NCBI RefSeq assembly: GCF_910592395.1
Contig: NC_088309.1
Location: forward strand, 126,501 to 190,500
Source: Lineus longissimus
Lineage: Eukaryota; Nemertea; Pilidiophora; Heteronemertea; Lineidae
Reading direction: 5' to 3'
Length of the DNA: 64,000 nt
Position 1 is the stretch's first letter, and the number at the start of each line of letters is the position of its first letter. Positions 59,101-64,000 of the stretch are shown here, in pieces. The position numbers and the translations under genes are program-made. The notes under the pieces were generated by a model. That model worked only from the letters and a program-made list of their open reading frames with translations. It ran no database searches and was not told the DNA's origin.

Positions 59101-61416
59101 CTAGCAATGCCAATAACAACCAGGGCTGATATCTCAATGAAATACACACAGAGGCTGACACTGATCCAAGATCAGAGGCTTTTCCAGTCTGAGACCCAAG
59201 AAGACCTTGTCCCCTCAACCAGCCACCAGTTCTCCAGTCTGAGACCCAAGAAGACCTTGTCCCCTCAACCAGCCACCAGTTCTCCAGTCTGAGACCCAAG
59301 AAGACCTTGTCCCCTCAACCAGCCACCAGTTCTCCACAACATTAAGATTCTGAGCACAAACACTGATCCATCAGCATGCTTTATTACGCCATGTTTTCAC
59401 ACATCTTGACTGTAACGTCCGATCAAATGGTTGCCGTCCTCCAATCACAATGGGATTATTCATGTTAGAGGTCGTGAGAGTCTGCTTGACTCTGATAACT
59501 GGATATAGATGAGATGTTGGGTTGGAGAAAGGAGAGATTAAGGACAAGCCATGGAGATAAGGAGGCCGCAGTCACTCTAGATTCAATGGCGTCGTGTTCA
59601 TCTCCGTGATTAAGTTTACTTGTGACACCAAAGTACCTTAGCACTATTATTCATCAGACATGAGACAGCCCTTGACTTTATCATTGACTATTGAAGAGAT
59701 GTACACCGTACATATCCTCTTTCTAAGACAGTTGTACTTTACTCCTGAAAGCTCCACATGTATCACATCCCTTGTCGGCCTACTTTACTCCTAAAGCTCC
59801 ACATGTATCACATCCCTTGTCGGCCTACTTTACTCCTAAAGCTCCACATGTATCACATCCCTTGTCGGCCTACTTTACTCCTGAAAGCTCCACATGTATC
59901 AAATCCCTTGTCGGCCTACTTTACCCCTAAAGCTCAACATGTATCAAATCCCTTGTCGGCCTACTTTACCCCTAAAGCTCAACATGTATCAAATCCCTTG
60001 TCGGCCTACTTAACCCCTAAAGCTCAACATGTATCAAATCCCTTGTCGGCCTACTTTACCCCTAAAGCTCAACATGTATCAAATCCTTTGTCGGCCTACT
60101 TTACCCCTAAAGCTCCACATGTATCAAATCCCTTGTCGGCCTACTTTACCCCTAAAGCTCCACACGTATCAAATCCCTTGTCGGCCTACTTTACCCCTAA
60201 AGCTCCACATGTATCAAATCCCTTGTCGGCCTACTTTACCCCTAAAGCTCAACATGTATCAAATCCCTTGTCGGCCTACTTTACCCCTAAAGCTCAACAT
60301 GTATCAAATCCTTTGTCGGCCTACTTTACCCCTAAAGCTCCACATGTATCAAATCCCTTGTCGGCCTACTTTACCCCTAAAGCTCAACATGTATCAAATA
60401 CCTTGTCGGCCTACTTTACCCCTAAAGCTCAACATGTATCAAATCCTTTGTCGGCCTACTTTACCCCTAAAGCTCCACATGTATCAAATCCCTTGTCGGC
60501 CTACTTTACCCCTAAAGCTCCACATGTATCAAATCCTTTGTCGGCCTACTTTCCTCTACTTGTAGTACATAATGATAATACATTCTTGCACTACCAGGAT
60601 TGAGCATCTCTCTTTAAGCCTTGTGACCCCACACCATCTCGGCGCCATTACTCACAAACTCGAGATGGCTATTGACTTTACCATCAAGGATAGGCTAGAT
60701 CTTCTTTTTACGACACAGCAAAGCTACGACAGCCTGGTGAGTGTTCCCAAAGGTACTCTAACTTACAACAGAATAGCATAACATGGATATAGCTCCGTAT
60801 CATCTCTGATGGACGACTAACATTGCAAAGGATCCAGGTTAGCTGCCACTTCCATTACAACCAGTTTTTCATTCTCTCCACTGGGACAAGCTCAGCCGAG
60901 AAGTTAGTGAGAAGTCATTATGTTGTGTGACAGTGCAACATGTTGGCAAGTGTTGAGGGAAGAAAACATGGCTCACCCATTAACTAACCTTTCATTCACA
61001 CCATACCAGCCAGCAACATCATGGCTCACCCATTAACTAACCTTTCATTCACACCATACCAGCCAGCAACCTCATGGCTCACCCATTAACTAACCTTTCA
61101 TTCACACCATACCAGCCAGCAACCTCATGGCTCACCCATTAACTAACCTTTCATTCACACCATACCAGCCAGCAACCTCATGGCTCACCCATTAACTAAC
61201 CTTTCATTCACACCATACCAGCCAGCAACCTCATGGCTCACAACGACCTTCTTAGGACAGGATAGGAGTTTGAACCTCTCATAAAAGCATGCTTACCTTT
61301 CCCCGATGGTTGATGTCCAAATGTTCAGCCATCGTCAACAAATGTTTGACTCCGCCCAAGTTCCCGTCTTCTATTGCACAGAATAAGGCATCGATGGCAA
61401 AGTTATCACCTTCACT
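44183..61416 (-). CDS. DAPK1: Death-associated protein kinase 1-type gene, 3' part (ankyrin-ROC-COR-death domain), 17 exons, 1065 aa seen
   Basis: Exons: 61297-61416, 57486-57584, 56851-56949, 55550-55648, 53614-53712, 53000-53098, 52558-52656, 52014-52112, 51547-51645, 50953-51030, 49496-49709, 49033-49143, 48192-48386, 46985-47129, 46075-46189, 45718-45906, 44183-45421 (3198 bp, all phases chain; stop TGA 44183-44185). Ten ankyrin units occur in human order. Then the ROC GTPase P-loop [19 protein letters not shown], the guanine-specificity stretch LVATHAD, a COR-like region ([17 protein letters not shown]), and a C-terminal death domain ([20 protein letters not shown] to [12 protein letters not shown]). 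DAPK1 is a calmodulin-regulated pro-apoptotic kinase on actin. The kinase and calmodulin-binding exons must lie right of 64000. The match to DAPK1, not DAPK2/3, is clear from the ROC and death domains. Confidence 0.94.
46225..46984. repeat. 60-bp minisatellite starting at a DAPK splice donor, about 12 copies
   Basis: In gene sense the unit begins with the intron's first bases after the donor (AAGCTACATCCTGGAGGTGA) and includes GAG/GTGAGG, itself donor-like. Copies are 90 percent or more identical; two sub-variants alternate. Confidence 0.92.
47320..48240 (-). repeat. 66-bp exon-derived minisatellite with 14 tandem splice donors (DAPK ROC exon)
   Basis: Each unit is a copy of the exon end ([17 protein letters not shown]) plus donor GTAAGATCTC. 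Donors begin at 48186, then 48121 and every 66 bp down to 47395, with a degenerate GTATGA at 47329. The spacing between the exon's own donor and the second is 65 bp. Confidence 0.95.
48525..49020. repeat. 49-bp minisatellite, about 10 copies, DAPK intron
   Basis: Unit AAGACCACCATCAAACCTAT plus GGCAGAACCAATACCAAAAG. The array ends within a few bases of the donor of exon 49033-49143. Confidence 0.92.
49840..50700. repeat. 41-bp minisatellite, about 21 copies, DAPK intron
   Basis: Unit CACCCAGCACATCCCTGAGA or CTCAGCA, then CGGGATACCCTCCATAACGA. Two main variants are interspersed. Several overlapping minus-strand ORFs of 76-121 codons are artefacts. Confidence 0.94.
51695..51950. repeat. 62-bp tandem repeat, 4 copies, DAPK intron
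   Basis: Unit GTCGTGCCTGGACAGGAGAC then TTTGTGGTCCACCAGCTAGT. Copies are almost identical. Confidence 0.92.
54385..55490. repeat. ~72-bp minisatellite, about 15 copies, with a 411-bp higher-order repeat
   Basis: Unit ACCTCACAATGTGTAGAAAC, GAGATACCAGCATGAGGC and CCGGCCATCAATGTTAGTTG. A deletion variant with AACAGTCGAGG occurs at 54661 and again at 55072 with the same neighbours, so a block was duplicated. Confidence 0.92.
56300..56815. repeat. 50-bp minisatellite, about 10 copies, DAPK intron
   Basis: Unit CTATCCAAGTCAACCTAGCT, GAAAGAGAGTGGCTCAGGAG, AATGTTACAC, close to the donor of exon 56851-56949. Confidence 0.93.
57040..57130 (+). mobile_element. Possible end of a pogo/Tc1-like DNA transposon remnant
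   Basis: TACAGTGGAACCTCGG is followed by an inner inverted repeat AACCTCGGT/ACCGAGGTT. That style of end is common in pogo/Tigger-type elements, but no matching opposite end or transposase was found. Confidence 0.3.
57200..57405. repeat. Foldback element, full copy (DAPK intron)
   Basis: Arms about 57203-57300 and 57315-57405 are imperfect reverse complements sharing CAAAACTTTTTGGACTTTG and AGTTTTGGGACTGATGATG. AT-rich and noncoding. A half copy lies at 63255-63400. Confidence 0.7.
57568..58045 (-). repeat. 97-bp tandem repeat that copies a DAPK splice acceptor and exon start (5 copies)
   Basis: In gene sense each unit contains TTTCAG/AATGGTGAGACAGCGTTA, i.e. the acceptor and first codons of ankyrin exon 57486-57584. 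Copies of the junction fall at exact 97-bp steps: 57581, 57678, 57775, 57872 and 57969. Confidence 0.93.
58050..59160. other. DAPK intron 1 in this window, unique part, no gene seen
   Basis: Between the 97-bp array and the next array, only short ORFs without motifs are seen. An A-box-like TGGTCTAGCGGT near 58383 is not paired with a good B-box. Confidence 0.5.
59168..59335. repeat. 50-bp tandem repeat, 3 copies, DAPK intron
   Basis: Unit TCCAGTCTGAGACCCAAGAA, GACCTTGTCC and CCTCAACCAGCCACCAGTTC. Confidence 0.9.
59745..60560. repeat. 45-bp minisatellite, about 18 copies, DAPK intron
   Basis: Unit CACATGTATCAAATCCCTTG, TCGGCCTACTTTACCCCTAA, AGCTC. The 15-codon period keeps ORFs of 281 and 178 codons open on the plus strand; these are repeat artefacts. 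Confidence 0.94.
60968..61240. repeat. 53-bp tandem repeat, 5 copies, DAPK intron
   Basis: Unit ATGGCTCACCCATTAACTAA, CCTTTCATTCACACCATACC, AGCCAGCAACCTC, about 60 bp from the donor of exon 61297-61416. Confidence 0.92.
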
Positions 61417-62264
61417 CTGAAATGAAACAACAAAATGGGTCATTAGAAATGGTCCAGGGTCACCACCACTGCATGCACCAAGATTAAAAGCCAATCACAG
61501 TTATTGTTTACAAAAATGGTTGTTGAACACATGATGATGGTCGTTACCTTTTGATCACACCAATGAATATTGATATGTTTGCCCACTTTTATCTATTGAA
61601 CTTTGATGTTTGCTTACAACAGAATGAACACAACCATAAGCTGAAAGTGACCAAAGCTTTACTGCCTGATCAATAAACATGCATCAAAACGTTGAGGATT
61701 TCATGGCTCTCATATCAGACGATGGCTGTTGCGGGAGTTGTGTGAAATGAAGAGCAGACGTCACTTGAATCCAGGGTGATCACTCCAGCCTAATCTCACA
61801 CAGACGTCACAGGCATTTCAGAAGAAAAACAATGAAAAGAAACTGCGTAGAATATATCGACCAAGTTTCTGCACTTATAGAAGCACACCCCATGCAACAA
61901 AACATCTAAAACGATCCCAATATTCAATAGCAAGCTTCGAAGCTAAATTTCCCTATCCAAAGAATTTGAATTTTCAATTTCAAATGTGCAGTTACTGCGG
62001 TAACCTTATCTCGTGTGTCATGCCTGCCATAGCCTTATGACTGGTTAGTTATTGACCAGCAGTATACACAGGAGCTGTGAGAATAAATGCAAGAGACACA
62101 TACTGAAGAATAACTATTGACATTATTGTCAGCGTCTCTTTGAGTACTTGCAACACTGGCCAAAGTGTTATGAACCAGTCTTGAAAAACCCAGTCAATGA
62201 TAAACAAGATGGATAACCTATTAGAACATTTTTGGCCAGTTTGCAAGGAGACCCATTGGCTGAC

Positions 62265-62690
62265 AGGACAAGCAAGTAAGACTGACACAACCTGTGGCCA
62301 TTACCATTCATTTACTGAGAAACCAGCCCTCAACAGTAGACTAAACTGGCAGGACAAGCAAGTAAGACTGACACAACCTGTGGCCATTACCATTCATTTA
62401 CTGAGAAACCAGCCCTCAACAGTAGACTAAACTGGCAGGACAAGCAAGTAAGACTGACACAACCTGTGGCCATTACCATTCATTTACTGAGAAACCGACC
62501 CTCAACAGTAGACTAAACTGGCAGGACAAGCAAGTAAGACTGACACAACCTGTGGCCATTACCATTCATTTACTGAGAAACCGACCCTCAACAGTAGACT
62601 AAACTGGCAGGACAAGCAAGTAAGACTGACACAACCTGTGGCCGTTACCATTCATTTACTGAGAAACCAGCCCTCAACAGTCGACTTAAC
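62265..62690. repeat. 86-bp tandem repeat, 5 copies
   Basis: Unit GGCAGGACAAGCAAGTAAGA, CTGACACAACCTGTGGCC, ACTGAGAAACCAGCCCTCAA. Copies are nearly identical. Confidence 0.92.
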
Positions 62691-63254
62691 CAGAGCGTTT
62701 CACCATTAATTACAATTCTGGTCCAAATTGTCACAAAGTGCAACTGCATGAGAGTGACTTGTCTGTTCCAATGATCCAGTTATTTCCTCACGAAGGCAAC
62801 TCCACAACTATTGACCGAGTCTGGTGCCACAATGTCAACACTTGTTGCTATCCGAGTCGATAGAAAGCCAATAACCCAGCACCTCCTCAAGTTAATTTAT
62901 GCCATAATTAACTGACTTACAAGCACAAATTAGAAGAAAATATTTGTTCAGAATCCCTAGTGATAAGGATTACACGTATTTTGCAAATTTCCAAACACCC
63001 ATTTCTTGACATTAATGAAATGGTCCAGGGACCATGTGCTCACCTCGGGTAATGTTAATGCATGTCATTTGCAGTGGATATCGGGAGAACAGTTTTGGTC
63101 ATTAATATCAATATTGCAATCTCAGAGGAAGTGGTGTGGAAGCGCAGCTCTCTTTCCTGGGGCAGTTTATATCAATATTCCGTCACTAAACTGAGCTAAA
63201 AATGGTTTCCAAAAGGCCGCTCGCAAAAATTAAAAGAGAAAGAGGAGCTTTGCT

Positions 63255-63400
63255 CGGACTTAGAAATTTTTTCATCTTTCTGACTCGTCAGTTGAAAAAA
63301 AAAATTTCACAAAATTTTTTAAAGTCAAAAAAGTTTTGGGACTGATGACGTTGCTTCATTTTGAGCAGAAAAAAAAAACAGGTGAAAAAAAAATTTGATG
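63255..63400. repeat. Foldback element, half copy
   Basis: Shares AAAGTCAAAAAAGTTTTGGG and TTCATTTTGAGCAGAAAAAA with the element at 57200-57405; only one arm is present. Confidence 0.6.
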
Positions 63401-63694
63401 AATCTTCAACCTTGAGAACAGGACCAAAAGACACTGAATGGTTAAAGTTCAAATGCGGTTCAAAGCCACGAGTTGTTTCTGTCACAAGCAACAGGTCCTA
63501 ATCCATTGAGGTTCTTTACTGACTGCTTGAATCGCTGGAAGGCTGTGAAACTCTGTGCCGAGGCTGGCTATCATAGCTTGGCACGATCAATATATTTACC
63601 ATGAGTATGCACGGCTGCCGCATACCAAACTCATCATAAATGGCCAGGAGACTTTGGCAGATTGAGCAATGAAAGAAGGAAGGAAGCTGGATTT

Positions 63695-64000
63695 TTGATT
63701 GCGGATGTTGTGCCGGGCTGTCTTATTGAACTGACAGACCCTTAGGTTTGGCCAGTGGGTGAGGGAGGAATTGGATGTTGTGCCGGGCTGTCTTATTGAA
63801 CTGACAGACCCTTAGGTTTGGCCACTGGGTGAGGGAGGAATTGGATGTTGTGCCGGGCTGTCTTATTGAACTGACAGACCTTAGGTTTGGCCACTGGGTG
63901 AGGGAGGAATTGGATGTTGTGCCGGGCTGTCTTATTGAACTGACAGACCTTAGGTTTGGCCACTGGGTGAGGGAGGAATTGGATGTTGTGCCGGGCTGTC
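63695..64000. repeat. 70-bp tandem repeat, 4 or more copies, continues past the window edge
   Basis: Unit GGATGTTGTGCCGGGCTGTC, TTATTGAACTGACAGACC, TAGGTTTGGCCACTGGGTGA. Confidence 0.92.

Larger units (their letters stand above)
61417..64000 (-). other. DAPK intron upstream of the first ankyrin exon, running off the window
   Basis: No exon of the kinase, calmodulin-binding segment or linker was found here. Contents: an 86-bp array (62265-62690), half a foldback element (63255-63400) and a 70-bp array at the right edge. Confidence 0.5.

Noticed and set aside
59758-60603. 281-codon plus-strand ORF of 15-residue repeats
   Set aside because: 45-bp minisatellite in a DAPK intron; a second frame (178 codons) is equally open, showing that openness carries no coding meaning.

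Overview
The window is animal nuclear DNA. It holds six intron-containing genes with GT-AG junctions whose phases chain correctly, plus intronic snoRNAs and an exceptional load of minisatellites. One UBAP2/UBAP2L gene, one DAPK gene with a ROC-COR/death-domain architecture, and a bicistronic MOCS2 point to an invertebrate. Dense intronic minisatellites that engulf splice sites fit what I recall of amphioxus (cephalochordate), but the species is an inference.

Layout. 0.1-1.7 kb, minus strand: a two-exon gene for a 77-residue secreted, probably GPI-anchored, peptide with no family I recognise. 1.7-9.6 kb: no further gene recognised; two TATA-like sites, a tRNA-like pol III element and an old head-to-head repeat field. 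9.66-25.9 kb, minus: complete UBAP2L/Lingerer (21 coding exons, 1464 aa) with a 442-codon Ser/Gln/Tyr-rich exon. Six related C/D-box snoRNA-like elements sit in six of its introns, and several introns are filled by minisatellites. 25.9-27.1 kb: shared promoter region with a CRE, an E-box and YY1-like sites. 27.07-30.2 kb, plus: complete EIF3J (8 exons, 245 aa). 30.2-33.1 kb: intergenic, with a long palindrome and a TIR-flanked element. 33.1-35.55 kb, minus: complete bicistronic MOCS2 (MOCS2A 87 aa, then MOCS2B 146 aa). 36.4-39.34 kb, plus: complete EDC3 (6 coding exons, 471 aa). 39.35-44.2 kb: convergent 3' region with tandem repeats. 44.18-61.4 kb, minus: 3' part of a DAPK1-type gene (17 exons, 1065 aa: ten ankyrin repeats, ROC, COR, death domain). 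Its kinase exons lie beyond the right edge.

The genes are ordinary cellular ones: stress-granule and RNA regulation (UBAP2L), translation initiation (EIF3J), molybdenum cofactor synthesis (MOCS2), mRNA decapping (EDC3) and apoptosis signalling (DAPK). They sit as divergent pairs (UBAP2L/EIF3J, MOCS2/EDC3) and convergent pairs (EIF3J/MOCS2, EDC3/DAPK). I see no functional operon logic beyond the MOCS2 bicistron.

The most interesting signals are the snoRNA set in UBAP2L, all with the same D' guide and several about 70-100 nt upstream of the 3' splice site, and the repeated birth of minisatellites across exon-intron junctions. One DAPK junction has 14 donor copies at exact 66-bp spacing. Exons were assigned by reading translations and splice phases by eye; no alignment or transcript data were available.
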